From assembly GCA_963730995.1 (NCBI GenBank), contig CAVSUB010000002.1:1113922-1177921 (forward strand): 64,000 bases of DNA. Reading direction: 5' to 3'. Positions 36,893-45,809 of this stretch are shown in pieces. Below the pieces are notes generated by a model. That model had not been told where the DNA came from. It was given only the letters and a program-made list of their open reading frames with translations, and did not search any database. The DNA is from CAVSUB01 sp963730995. Its GTDB lineage: Bacteria > Acidobacteriota > Vicinamibacteria > Vicinamibacterales > 2-12-FULL-66-21. The position numbers and the translations under genes are program-made. The stretch's first letter is position 1. Each line of letters opens with the position of its first letter.

Positions 36893-37273
36893 CTACCTCG
36901 GCTGGCCCCCTCGCAGACGCCACAGTCCGCGCGCCGAGAGGATGAAGGTGAAGCCCCCGAGCCCGCCGAGCGCCCAAAGTGTCCAGACGAAGAAGAAGCC
37001 CCCGGTGGACCTGGCGATTTCGGCGTAGTGCGCCCCCCTCATGTGGATGACGGGCATGCCCGCCGCGAACAACCCGACGAGCAGCATGATGACGTGCCCC
37101 GATCGCCGTTCGGCGAGCACGAGCGTTCCGTACAGGAAGACCGCGAGGACGAGGAGCGCGATGTTTGAGGGCTCGGCCTTCGATATCCCGCGGACGATGT
37201 CGTCCGTAACGTGAAGCGTCAGCAAGAGGATCGAGAGCAGAGACGTGACGACCAAGGTTGCGTTTTGCTTCAT
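36893..37273 (-). CDS. Small four-helix membrane protein
   Basis: 126 residues with four hydrophobic helices (LVVTSLLSILLLTLHV, IALLVLAVFLYGTLVL, HVIMLLVGLFAAGMPVIH, FFFVWTLWALGGLGGFTFIL) and short basic loops. The ATG overlaps the stop of the upstream DoxX-like gene (ATGA), so the two are translationally coupled. I do not recognise a named family. Confidence 0.75.
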   Translation of the reverse strand: MKQNATLVVTSLLSILLLTLHVTDDIVRGISKAEPSNIALLVLAVFLYGTLVLAERRSGHVIMLLVGLFAAGMPVIHMRGAHYAEIARSTGGFFFVWTLWALGGLGGFTFILSARGLWRLRGGQPR

Positions 37274-38241
37274 TTGATACTTCCGGTGTTCGATTCCGTG
37301 GCCGTTTCCTTTTCCATCGCGTTCGCCAACAGCAGGATGGCTCCGCAGAAAAGCAGGGTATCGAAGAAAAAGTTCAACGCCACCACGTCTTTGGGCGCTG
37401 CGACGAGCACCGGCAGGTAAATCCAGAACACCGTCAGCAGAATCGTGAGGCCCAGGACCGTGGCTGCCACGCGCGTCTTCTTGTTTGTCACCAGGCAGAC
37501 GCCTGCGAGAATCAGAATCACACCGACAACATAGCTCAGGAGAATTCGCCCTGGAATCCACTCGGGAGTGAGCCGTTGCAGCGGAATTCCGGGCACGTAT
37601 TCCGGGTGCAGCAGATGCTCGACCCCGTAGAAGACCGAAGGAATGCCCACGAAGAATCGCGGAAAAGCTGCCCGTGCCATCGTCGGCTGCGCGGACGGCG
37701 GTCTCGGCCGTGTGCTCCACCGCGACATGGCCAAAGCGAACGCACCGCCGCTGAAGGCGAGCTGTCTCAGCGCCAGGGCCCAAGCGAATCTGCTGTGGGG
37801 GTTCGCAGCGACGGCTGGCATGTCCATGACGAGAACGAAAACGAACATCGTCGCGCCGACCAGGGCGGCTGCCAACCGTGCCTGGATGAGAACCGCTATA
37901 GCGAGCGCCGCGCAAAGAAAAGCGAGGCCTACCAGATAGACCCAAAACAGATGGGCGGGAATCCACCGTGGAACGAGCGCCGCAACACCCGCCGTGGCGG
38001 TGAAATGCTCGGAGCCAAACACGGCCATCGGGATCGCAAAAAACAGTCGGCCAAACGGCATGATCTTGTCGACGCCGTGTTCCTGCGGCAGTTCATTGAA
38101 TACTTTGATGACGCCGACGAGGAGGAGGAGCGATGCAGACACGTAAATCCAGAATACCGTCGTCGACATGCCAAACGGCACCAAAGCCAGAGCAGTTGCG
38201 ACGACCGCGAACCCTTGGAAACAGCGCATGAGGATTTGCAC
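37270..38241 (-). CDS. DoxX-like multi-pass membrane protein
   Basis: About 323 residues with eight or more transmembrane helices in two similar halves: MPFGRLFFAIPMAVFGSEHF in the first and FFVGIPSVFYGVEHLLHP in the second, each followed by IPAHLFWVYLVG or IPGRILLSYVVG. This duplicated GxEH plus WIPxxxxWxY pattern is DoxX-like. Function is unknown; DoxX relatives occur with redox enzymes. I start at GTG 38241 because GGGAG is 6 bases upstream; ATG 38229 is the alternative. Confidence 0.75.
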   Translation of the reverse strand: MQILMRCFQGFAVVATALALVPFGMSTTVFWIYVSASLLLLVGVIKVFNELPQEHGVDKIMPFGRLFFAIPMAVFGSEHFTATAGVAALVPRWIPAHLFWVYLVGLAFLCAALAIAVLIQARLAAALVGATMFVFVLVMDMPAVAANPHSRFAWALALRQLAFSGGAFALAMSRWSTRPRPPSAQPTMARAAFPRFFVGIPSVFYGVEHLLHPEYVPGIPLQRLTPEWIPGRILLSYVVGVILILAGVCLVTNKKTRVAATVLGLTILLTVFWIYLPVLVAAPKDVVALNFFFDTLLFCGAILLLANAMEKETATESNTGSIK

Positions 38242-38352
38242 GCCGGACTCCCGCAACAGCTATCAGAGGCCTCGGTCGGCCGGCAAACTTTCCTTCAAGC
38301 TTAACGGCTCTGGGTGTTTCAGGAACCAGCTGATGCCTCGTTCCTCCGAGGT

Positions 38353-38970
38353 TCAGGTCAACTCCCATCCTGGCGGGCCAGGAATCGTTCGCGTGTGATG
38401 GAACGTGAACTCGCCGAGGAGGCGCTCGTCCCCTTTTTCGTCCACCGCAAGGAGCCGTGCGATCATCGTCGCCGAGGGTGAAGCCTTCGCCCATGTGATG
38501 GACTGCTGGCAGATAACGCTGCCCGCTTCGGCGCGAATGGGGATATCCGCCATTCGCTGATGTTCGATGCCCCGTGGATCGCACCAGCTGAGATCGACAC
38601 GCGACGCTGTGGTCAAATCCACTGCGAGACGCGCCACGAGCAGGTCATCGTCGGCCGCCACGGTGCACTGGACGCCTTCCCCTCGCGGAGGGGCGTATTC
38701 CCGCACGCGGAGACCTGTCTCCGCCGCATGCTTCACGAACTGATCGCTGATCACCACCTGCAGCGATCCCGATCGCGCGAGCGCGCGGAGACCCTCGGCC
38801 ATGGCGATCACCTCGCGGAGCCGGTCTCCGCATCCGTCACAGGTCATCAGGTGCTGCTCAACGGCTTCTTCAGCTGCGGAGGGCAGGGCGGCGAGCCAGT
38901 AGTCCATGAGGACCGCCGCCTCGATGGGATTCGGACAATCGTTGGGGCCGCCGAGGTGTGGGGTGGTCAC
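38353..38970 (-). CDS. Zinc-finger anti-sigma factor without a membrane helix
   Basis: 205 residues. The N-terminal domain has the ZAS-type motif QHLMTCDGCGDRL (H-x3-C-x2-C) expected for an anti-sigma domain. The following 130 residues are predicted beta-rich (VQCTVAADDDLLVARLAVDL, RMADIPIRAEAGSVICQQSI) and contain no transmembrane segment, so it is cytoplasmic. The GTG start overlaps the sigma-factor stop (GTGA), a strong sign that the two act as a pair. Confidence 0.82.
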   Translation of the reverse strand: MTTPHLGGPNDCPNPIEAAVLMDYWLAALPSAAEEAVEQHLMTCDGCGDRLREVIAMAEGLRALARSGSLQVVISDQFVKHAAETGLRVREYAPPRGEGVQCTVAADDDLLVARLAVDLTTASRVDLSWCDPRGIEHQRMADIPIRAEAGSVICQQSITWAKASPSATMIARLLAVDEKGDERLLGEFTFHHTRTIPGPPGWELT

Positions 38971-39506
38971 AGCGTGGCTCCCATGCAGGCGCGCAGTTGC
39001 TGGATGGCGCGATGGCGGATCACGCGAACATTGGCCTCCGAGATCCCGAGAAAGCGCGCTGTTTCCGCAGCCGTCTGCTCGTCGTAGAAGGTCATCACGA
39101 CGACGGAGCGTTCGCGCTCCTTGAGGGCCTGAACGCAGCGGGCCAGTTGACGGTCGTCGAGCCTGGGCATCGGAGGCGGGTCTGGCACGAGATCGCCTCC
39201 GAACATCGCCAGCAATTCTTCCTGGCGATACGAGCTGCGCCGCAGGTCGAGCACCGTCATCCGGCATGTGCCCAGCACGAATTGGGCAAGCTTGTCCGGT
39301 TCTCGCAAGCGAGCGGCCCGCAGCGCTTCGAGGATCTTCAGCAGCACCTGCTGCACGAGATCGTCTGCGGCAGATGGCGATCGCAGGTGGCGAAGGCCGT
39401 AGAGTCGAATCCGCGGCCCCATGCGCCGGCACATTTCGGCTTCGGCCTCGCGATCGCCTGCAGCAATGCGCGGCGCGAGGTCGGCATCGCTGAGCCCCAC
39501 GTTCAT
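38967..39506 (-). CDS. ECF RNA polymerase sigma factor
   Basis: 179 residues. Region 2 includes HLRSPSAADDLVQQVLLKILEAL, a variant of the DAEDLVQEVFL signature, and region 4 is KERERSVVVMTFYDEQTAAETARFLGISEANVRVIRHRAIQQL, a clear helix-turn-helix. A Pro-rich linker separates them. Co-translated with the soluble anti-sigma factor downstream. I start at ATG 39506 (MNVGLSD); earlier in-frame codons do not look conserved. Confidence 0.88.
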   Translation of the reverse strand: MNVGLSDADLAPRIAAGDREAEAEMCRRMGPRIRLYGLRHLRSPSAADDLVQQVLLKILEALRAARLREPDKLAQFVLGTCRMTVLDLRRSSYRQEELLAMFGGDLVPDPPPMPRLDDRQLARCVQALKERERSVVVMTFYDEQTAAETARFLGISEANVRVIRHRAIQQLRACMGATL

Positions 39507-39599
39507 TGCGCACCATTCTACGCAGAAGGGGGCGGGTACGCAGAAAGAGGCGCGCGCGATTGCTTCCATGACAAGCGTTTCAGGAAGCCAGGGCTTCAA

Positions 39600-40488
39600 T
39601 TACCCAGGCATGCCGTTGAAGATGTCTCGGACGACGCGGACGCTGCCGTTCGCGAGGCGCGCGTACGCGGTGACGTAGGTTCCGCCGACCGGCTGGCTTG
39701 GTGATCCGTTCTTGGGTTGCAGCGTGGCGTTCCAGTTGCCATGCTCGATCACGGCGTTCCCGTACTGGTCGGCGGCATCAGGTCGAACTTCGAAACCCCG
39801 AAGGCTGAAGTTCGCGAACACGTGGGTGAACCAGGCCCGAAGCGCGGCTCCCTGCAGTACCGGTTGGCCTGGAGGCATCACGGCTGCATCGGGGGCAAAG
39901 ATGTCGAGTGCGGCTTCGAGATCTCCGGCGTTGACGGCTGCGACGTGCTGCGCGCGGACTCGATCCACGGCATCCTTCAGAGAGGTAGACGATCGTCCGT
40001 TCGTCGACGGCGCCGGCGCATCTGACTGCTCTGGCAGCGGCCCGAGGATGTCGACGCGGTATTTCGCCGCCACGGCCATGAGTTTCGCCATGTCGGGCGG
40101 AGCAGGCGTTGGCTCACTCATCTCCACGACGAACTGGTCGAAGCCGCCAGGTGCACAGAGAAGCAGCATGCGTGCGGGCGCGTCGCCGAGCACCTTGAAA
40201 CCGTGAGGGATGTTGCGCGGCCCGAAGACGTACGTGCCAGGCCCGGCAATCGTCCAGTCACCGTCGCACACGAAGGCCATGTCGCCCTCGAGGACATAGA
40301 ACGCTTCGTCCTCGAGATGGTGCGTATGGTACGGCGACGCAAACCCCGGTGGCATCAGATTCTCGACGAGTCCGAACGCGCCGTTGGTCGTCTGCCCGGT
40401 CGCTCTCAGGATGGTTGGAAGTCCCAGAAAGTAGATCGGCGGTTCGTCGGTCGTGTTGACGTAGGGCCTGCAGGCCTTGTGTGATCAT
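39600..40488 (-). CDS. Cupin fused to SnoaL-like domain, one frameshift
   Basis: About 296 residues after correcting an indel near 40458. Start ATG 40488 has AAGGAG upstream and gives MITQGLQ; the true frame then reads YVNTTDEPPIYFLG. The first domain is a cupin with HTHHLEDEAFYVLEGDM and a second motif ending PHGF. After a Pro/Ser linker comes a SnoaL/DUF4440-like domain (VRAQHVAAVNAGDLEAALDIFAPDAAVMPPG, then DIFNGMPG). No export signal. Both parts are common alone; the fusion suggests binding or conversion of one small ligand. It lies 93 bases upstream of the sigma/anti-sigma pair on the same strand. Confidence 0.8.
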
Positions 40489-40821
40489 CGCGTTCTCCTT
40501 GTCGATCGGACGTTCGCGTGCCGGATTGTCGCCTACAACTACCATGTGTGATGACGGCGTCCTTGCGTTACAGCGGCAATTTCGAATGACGGGCTGTCAG
40601 GCGTGGTGCAGGCCCACGTTCGCTCCTCAGGACCGGCGAAACTCGATGACCCCGCGACCTTTGGACATTCCAAATGAACAAGTGGTGGATCGCCCTGTGT
40701 CTCGCCGCCGCCGGCATGGTTCTCGGAGTGCTTCCAGGGGAGTTCCACGCAAGCAAGGCTCTTCGAATCGGTTGGCTGGGAGTTAGGGACGGACTTCGCA
40801 ACTGATGTCGTTCCCGTTTGA
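40489..40821. other. Intergenic stretch with one possible small ORF
   Basis: About 330 bases between the divergent cupin-SnoaL and kinase genes. Apart from the 43-codon frame at 40674-40805 I see no coding signal or strong hairpin. Promoters for both genes must lie here. Confidence 0.4.
40674..40805 (+). CDS. Possible 43-residue exported or membrane peptide
   Basis: A short frame opening MNKWWIALCLAAAGMVLGVLP, which looks like a signal peptide or single membrane helix, followed by GEFHASKALRIGWLGVRDG and a stop. It ends 17 bases before the kinase start on the same strand. It could be a real small protein, or the stub of a longer exported gene. No clear ribosome site is seen. Confidence 0.3.
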   Translation: MNKWWIALCLAAAGMVLGVLPGEFHASKALRIGWLGVRDGLRN

Positions 40822-43287
40822 TTGGGTGGGCTGGACCGCGCATACTCTCCGATACTGAACCTCGGCACAAGACTCGGTCGCTACGAGATCCACTCCCTCC
40901 TCGGCGCCGGCGGCATGGGAGAGGTCTATCTGGCGTGGGACACCCGGCTCGATCGCAGGGTCGCTCTGAAGATTCTGCCTGATGCGGTTGCTGGCGATCC
41001 CGATCGCATGATGCGTTTCGCACAGGAAGCCAAGGCAGCCTCCGGCTTGAACCATCCCAACATCATCACGATCTACGAAATCGATCAGTCCGAGTCCACG
41101 TCATTCATCGCCACAGAGTTCATCGACGGCTCGACCCTGCGTGACCGAATGCGGGCGCAGCCGATTACGCCTTCAGAAGTCCTGAATGTGGCGGTCCAGG
41201 TCGCAGCTGCGCTGACGGCCGCGCACGCCAATGGCATCGTGCACCGAGACATCAAGCCGGAAAACGTCATCATCCGCAGCGACGGCATCGTCAAGGTGCT
41301 GGACTTCGGGCTGGCGAAGTTGACCGGTCAGGGATCTCCGGACTGCGTGGACGGTGACGCGCCGACGCGCGCTCACCTCAAGACCGCCTCAGGACTCGTG
41401 ATGGGCACCGCCACCTACATGTCGCCGGAGCAGGCGCGCGGACAAGAGGTCGATGCGCGCACGGACATCTTCAGCCTGGGTGTGGTGCTCTACGAACTGC
41501 TGACGGGCCGTCTGCCGTACGGCGGATCGAGCATCTACGAAATCATCGCCGCGGTTCTGAGCGACCGGGAAGCGCCACCGGTCTCCAGCTATTCATCCGG
41601 AATTCCGGCCGAGCTCGAACGCATCGTCGCCAAGGCTCTGCGAAAGAATCGGGAGGAACGATATCAGACCGCAAAGGACCTCCTCCTCGACTTGCAGAGC
41701 CTCCGCCAGCGATTGGAATTGGAGAAGGCGCATCCAACGAGTGTGAGTCGAGACGAGGAGGTCGTCAGCGCACGCAGCCCGCGCCACATGCGGCTGGGTA
41801 TTCTGGGCGTCGCATGCGGACTGCTGGTGCTCGTGGGTGGCGCGATCGGCTACGGGTGGTGGAGGCAGGCGCACGTTTCAAGTCAGCCCGAGATCAACTC
41901 GCTTGCGGTATTGCCGCTCAAGTCACTCGATGCAGGGGAAAACTACCTGGGGCTGGGCATTGCCGATGCAGCGATTCGCAGAGTCAGTCAAACGGGCAGA
42001 CTGATCGTGCGCCCGACGAGTGCCGTGCGCCGATACCTCAACGAGGACACGGACGCGCTTACCGCAGCGAAACAGTTGGGAGTGGATTCGGTGCTCGAAG
42101 GATCGTTGCAGCGCGCCGGCGACCGCCTGAGAGTCAGCGTCAATCTCTTGCGATGTGTCGACGGCAAGTCGTTGTGGACGGACAGCTTTGACGTTGTGAT
42201 GGCGGACATCTTCACCGTTCAGGATACGGTCGCGCAACAGGTTGCGTCGCGACTGCGTCTGCAAATGGATGCGTCGCAACAAGCGCAACTGACGAAGCAG
42301 TACACGTCAAATCCCGTCGCATACGAGTTCTATCTGAAAGGCGCCTATAACTTCGACCAGCGTATGCGCGATCCTGCGCAGATGATGAGCAGCACAATCA
42401 GTTTTTACAAGAAGGCGATTGAGGCCGACCCGAATTTCGCGCTCGCACACGCCCAGTTGGCCTACGCCTACGCTCATCTGGCGGTGTTCCTGGAGCCAAC
42501 GCAGCCGGCGTGGGTCGCGCATGCGAAAGAGGAGATCAATCGCGCGCAGGAACTGGATCCACAGCTTGCAGAAACTCACCTGGCACGCTTTCAGCTTTTG
42601 TACAGTGAATTCGAAGGGTACCAGGGAGAAGCCGCCGCTCGTGAGGCGCTGTCGGCGAACCAGCTCAATCCGAACGTCGGTCACGGGGAGCTGGCGTACA
42701 TGTACAACCATCTTGGACTCGAAGACCTTGCCGCGCGTGAACTCGCCCGCGCGTTGGAAATCGATCCGACGAGTGAGGGTCCCAAAGACCAGACGCTCCT
42801 CATGTACGAAGTGCAGTCCAGGTACGATGATTACGCCGCCGATCGAAGCGTTCGCCGTGACGGCAGGATGGAAGCCCTGTACTTGATAGCCAAGGGTCGC
42901 CTGGATGACGCGCAGAAGGCGATCGACGATTGGTCTGCAAAACAGCCCGATAACCCGAATTTGCCTCCCTCGAAAGCTTTGCTCCTTGCGGCACAAGGAG
43001 ATTTTCACGCTGCGGAAGCGCAAATCCCGATCATTCTTGCCAGACATCCGCTCAAGGATCCGCTTTATCATCACGCGACTTACGACATCGCCTGCATCTA
43101 CGCGTTGGAAGGCAAGAGTGCCGAAGCCGTCAGGTGGTTGAGAGAATCCGCCGTCAGCGGTTTTCACCTGTATCCGCGATACACCCGCGATGCTTTTCTG
43201 GACCGTATCCGCCAATCGCCAGAATTCATTCAGTTCCTCGCCGAGATGAAAGCGGAGAACGATAGATATCGGCACGAATTCTCGTGA
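40822..43287 (+). CDS. Ser/Thr kinase with FlgO/TolB-like domain and TPRs
   Basis: 821 residues, intact. Kinase residues: GAGGMGEV loop, Lys50, HRD 141-143, DFG 161-163, SPEQARG. One transmembrane helix (about GILGVACGLLVLVGGAIGYGWW). The outer part begins with a FlgO/TolB-like domain (LAVLPLKSLDAGENYLGLGIAD, LGVDSVLEGSLQRAGDRLRVSV, IFTVQDTVAQQVASRL) and ends in TPRs. This outer half is homologous to that of the winged-helix regulator at 31458-33285, so the same sensor is wired to two outputs. Start is a TTG at 40822; the leader upstream of LGTRLGRYE is not conserved. Confidence 0.9.
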   Translation: MGGLDRAYSPILNLGTRLGRYEIHSLLGAGGMGEVYLAWDTRLDRRVALKILPDAVAGDPDRMMRFAQEAKAASGLNHPNIITIYEIDQSESTSFIATEFIDGSTLRDRMRAQPITPSEVLNVAVQVAAALTAAHANGIVHRDIKPENVIIRSDGIVKVLDFGLAKLTGQGSPDCVDGDAPTRAHLKTASGLVMGTATYMSPEQARGQEVDARTDIFSLGVVLYELLTGRLPYGGSSIYEIIAAVLSDREAPPVSSYSSGIPAELERIVAKALRKNREERYQTAKDLLLDLQSLRQRLELEKAHPTSVSRDEEVVSARSPRHMRLGILGVACGLLVLVGGAIGYGWWRQAHVSSQPEINSLAVLPLKSLDAGENYLGLGIADAAIRRVSQTGRLIVRPTSAVRRYLNEDTDALTAAKQLGVDSVLEGSLQRAGDRLRVSVNLLRCVDGKSLWTDSFDVVMADIFTVQDTVAQQVASRLRLQMDASQQAQLTKQYTSNPVAYEFYLKGAYNFDQRMRDPAQMMSSTISFYKKAIEADPNFALAHAQLAYAYAHLAVFLEPTQPAWVAHAKEEINRAQELDPQLAETHLARFQLLYSEFEGYQGEAAAREALSANQLNPNVGHGELAYMYNHLGLEDLAARELARALEIDPTSEGPKDQTLLMYEVQSRYDDYAADRSVRRDGRMEALYLIAKGRLDDAQKAIDDWSAKQPDNPNLPPSKALLLAAQGDFHAAEAQIPIILARHPLKDPLYHHATYDIACIYALEGKSAEAVRWLRESAVSGFHLYPRYTRDAFLDRIRQSPEFIQFLAEMKAENDRYRHEFS

Positions 43288-43482
43288 GAGACAATCGCGA
43301 TGATGTTCGACCCTGGCTCATCCGAGCAGCGTGAGCGGAGCTCCTTCGCAAGGTTCTCGCTGCGTGGCCCGGCATTGCCGTGGTGGCATACGATGCGCTC
43401 TCCCTGCTTCGTCGCCGCAGGGTGCGGGTGGCATGCCCGCACCCAAGTGCACGCGTATCCAACCGGCCCGACGCGAGGACTG

Positions 43483-43761
43483 CTATTTGCCGAACACCCT
43501 GGCTGCGGCTTCTCCTGCCTGGGCATCCTCGACGATCGGATGCAGTTCGATATCAATCAGGTCGCCCCAATTGTTCACATGCTCGGCGAGGGCGGTCATA
43601 TCGTTCGTTTCCAGGACGTGCCAGCCCAGAACCGAGCCGGGCACGTGATACCGAGCAACCTGTTCCACTCCCTTGGCCGGCGGACCGCCGGTTTCGAGAA
43701 ACTGCTGAAACGCCGCCTTGTAGAGGCCGGGTCGCGTTCGCCACGTAAGCATGAATTTCAC
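43483..43761 (-). CDS. DUF3303 family small protein
   Basis: 92 residues, a ferredoxin-like alpha/beta fold of the DUF3303 kind: KFMLTWRTRPG, then VARYHVPGSVLGWHVLETND and ALAEHVNNWGDLIDIELHPIVED. GTG start at 43761 with AAGGAG upstream. Cytoplasmic, function unknown; stress-responsive barrel relatives are often small-molecule binders. Confidence 0.85.
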   Translation of the reverse strand: MKFMLTWRTRPGLYKAAFQQFLETGGPPAKGVEQVARYHVPGSVLGWHVLETNDMTALAEHVNNWGDLIDIELHPIVEDAQAGEAAARVFGK

Positions 43762-43934
43762 CGGTACACTCTCCTTACTTCATTTTGAGGTGTGGAGCGG
43801 ACGTCGCAACATACCACGCCACGGCATTGGCGTGATTCATTCCCGCGTCCATGGCAATACCCCTGTCGCCGAGGTCGGGGCCAGCCGTCGCCGACCAATA
43901 TTGCTTCACTGTGACCTTCTGGTCTCCAAACAAC

Positions 43935-44621
43935 TCATCGCCCGCCGCGATTCAATCGCACCGAAATTGGTGCCTTTAGATCCTGTAGCGCCTTATTCAG
44001 CGCGTCGATCTCAACCTTGTCGTCGCCGAGCTGGCCTAGGAGGTCAATGAGCGCTTGTGCAGCATCTTCCTGCCGCATGCCCTGCGCTCCCTGGGCCGCC
44101 TGCATCCGTTCCGTAAGCTTCGCCATTCCGCTGACGTACCGCGACATCCACTGCGGCTGCACGAAGAGCGAAGTATCCGGGGGAATCTCGTTGTACGCTT
44201 TCCCGCTGGCAAGCTGAATGCTCGATTGCGACCATGACGGATCGCCGAACCCGGCGCCGACTCTGTATTGGTCATCCTCTCGCCACGCGCTCAACAGAAC
44301 GCGGATCGGGTTCTTCGATTGCGGTACCAGCTCGTATGGGGCCTTGCCCGAGCGCGTCACAGGGACGCGCAACGATACGTACCCCGCAATTTGCGGTACT
44401 GACCAGCGATAGGAATCAGTAGAGGGCCGCATGGTCCAAATCTCCACGCCGTTCGCCCCAATTCGTCGTAGAACGTAGCCGAAGTAATTGTCATCAGTTT
44501 TGTACCATCTTCCACCGAGCGCCTTACCGAGTCTTACTTCGGTCGTCTCAGGAGCAAAGGTAGGAAAGAGTACGTGAGTAATCCAGAATTCCAGGCCGAA
44601 CTCAATCGACGTTTCTTCCAA
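43935..44621 (-). CDS. Hypothetical protein
   Basis: 228 residues, mixed alpha/beta, no signal peptide or membrane helix and no recognised motif. Aromatic-rich middle (DDNYFGYVLRRIGANGVEIW, SYRWSVPQIAGYVSLRVPV), Gln/Ala-rich helix near 175-195 and a charged C-terminal helix. The TTG start at 44621 lies inside the previous short gene's 3' end, which suggests coupling. It sits at the edge of the accessory stretch that contains the dead recombinase. Confidence 0.55.
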   Translation of the reverse strand: MEETSIEFGLEFWITHVLFPTFAPETTEVRLGKALGGRWYKTDDNYFGYVLRRIGANGVEIWTMRPSTDSYRWSVPQIAGYVSLRVPVTRSGKAPYELVPQSKNPIRVLLSAWREDDQYRVGAGFGDPSWSQSSIQLASGKAYNEIPPDTSLFVQPQWMSRYVSGMAKLTERMQAAQGAQGMRQEDAAQALIDLLGQLGDDKVEIDALNKALQDLKAPISVRLNRGGR

Positions 44622-44856
44622 GTTCGTGATCGATGAACCCTGCCTTCCCAGCTTCGACAGCGCAGATTAGCATGCTCCCGCACGTCGGCCACGCCGGCGA
44701 GCCGAACGAACCCGACATGCCAACGCGAGTGTTCGCGTCGAGGAGACGGTTGGCTTTCCGAGCGATGCCCTCAATCGTCTGATCCGCGCGGCTCGGGGCC
44801 AAGGTGTCTGGGGAACGAAATCTCGTAGCAGAGCGCGATTCGGCCAGCCACTCCAC
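44602..44856 (-). CDS. Hypothetical short protein upstream of the 228-residue gene
   Basis: 84 residues from a GTG start, with protein-like middle DQTIEGIARKANRLLDANTRVGMSGS and AVEAGKAGFIDHELG. It overlaps the next gene by 20 bases. I recognise no family and it may be the remnant of a longer reading frame. Confidence 0.35.
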   Translation of the reverse strand: MEWLAESRSATRFRSPDTLAPSRADQTIEGIARKANRLLDANTRVGMSGSFGSPAWPTCGSMLICAVEAGKAGFIDHELGRNVD

Positions 44857-44898
44857 AGGCTCGCTCCAATGAATGCCGGCTTAGGCGCGCGCAAGGGG

Positions 44899-44943
44899 CG
44901 TCAAGGCCGCGAAGCGGCGAGCGCAGCGAGCGTAGCCTTGACG
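44899..44943. repeat. Inverted repeat next to recombinase remnant
   Basis: CGTCAAGGC (44899-44907) and GCCTTGACG (44935-44943) are exact complements around a 27-base GC-rich core. It lies 54 bases before the recombinase remnant. It could be a terminator or the recombination or end site of a lost element; it lacks the GTTRRRY box of integron attC sites. Confidence 0.45.
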
Positions 44944-44996
44944 ACGCTGAGCACGCACATATCCTTTAATAGCGGAGCGAACTCGGCTCACGGCTG

Positions 44997-45624
44997 CTCG
45001 ACACAATCAGCAACGAGCACGTGCAGCGTCTCAAGTTGCGACTGTACGACAAATCACCGAAGACGATCAATAACGTGCTGAGTGTGCTCAACGTGCTGAT
45101 GAAGCAGGCGATCGAATGGGGTGTGTTGGACAACATGCCCTGTTCGATCCGGCTCGTGCGGGTGCCGCGAACCGACGCGGCGTTCCACGACTTCGATGAC
45201 TAAGAGCGTTTGCTGAAGGCCGCGGAGACGATCGACCCGGGCAGCTACCTCATCGCCCTCCTCAGAGGCGAGGCTGGGTTGTGGGCGGGCGAGATCGTCG
45301 CACTCGAATGGGCCGATGTCGATCTCGAACGACAGCAGATTCGGGTGCGCCACTCGGATTGGTGCGGCGAACTGACGGCGCCGAAGAAAGGGCGGATTCG
45401 GTTCCTTGGGATGACTGAACGGTTGCCGGTGGCGATCAACCAGCAGCGGCATCTTCGCAGCCGTGCAGGAGCTTGTCGGGCATCAGAGCCTCGCGATGAC
45501 GCAGAGGTACTAGCACCTGAGTCCGGCGGCCCTTGACGCGACCACCCGCCTGCTCGAGAGCCGCCCGACGTTACGGGCAGTTGGAGACAGTGTGGAGACG
45601 CCGAACGGTGAACGCGTAACTTGA
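44997..45624 (+). pseudogene. Tyrosine recombinase (phage-type integrase), dead
   Basis: Recognisable integrase pieces in order: LKLRLYDKSPKTINNVLSVLNVL and MKQAIEWGVLDNMPC (core-binding domain), a nonsense TAA at 45201-45203 within DD-ERLLKAAE, GLWAGEIVALEWADVDLERQQI (catalytic domain start, the usual R of LRxGE is W), then after a deletion and frame change VQELVGHQSLAMTQRY, an in-frame TAG, HLSPAALDATTRLLE and a stop at 45622-45624. The segment with the HxxR catalytic residues is gone and the 5' end is missing. Several independent lesions mark genuine decay, in contrast to the single indels elsewhere. Confidence 0.8.
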
Positions 45625-45643
45625 GTAGCTAGAGAGAGATAGT

Positions 45644-45705
45644 TGGCTGGGTGTCAGGGACGATTTTCGAACTTGGTTCGTCCAGAACGCTGCCTGATCA
45701 TGCTG
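45644..45705. repeat. Dispersed repeat block A, copy 1
   Basis: The sequence starting GGCTGGGTGTCAGGGACGAT and ending around CGCTGCCTGATCATGCTGC closely matches 48538-48598, with a few substitutions and small gaps. Both copies stand before the block-B copies, bracketing the kinase gene. Confidence 0.65.
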
Positions 45706-45809
45706 CGGCGCGGCGCCACCGGCGGCAAGCTGCGCGTCATTGTCGACTGGACTGAAGAACTGAAGCAGATCCTGGCGAGCGGAGGCGAGCGCTGAACGCG
45801 AGGCCGCCG

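Noticed and set aside
44899..44943. The inverted repeat near the recombinase as an integron attC site.
   Set aside because: It has no GTTRRRY core and no R/L box arrangement, and the recombinase fragments look like an ordinary phage-type integrase rather than IntI.
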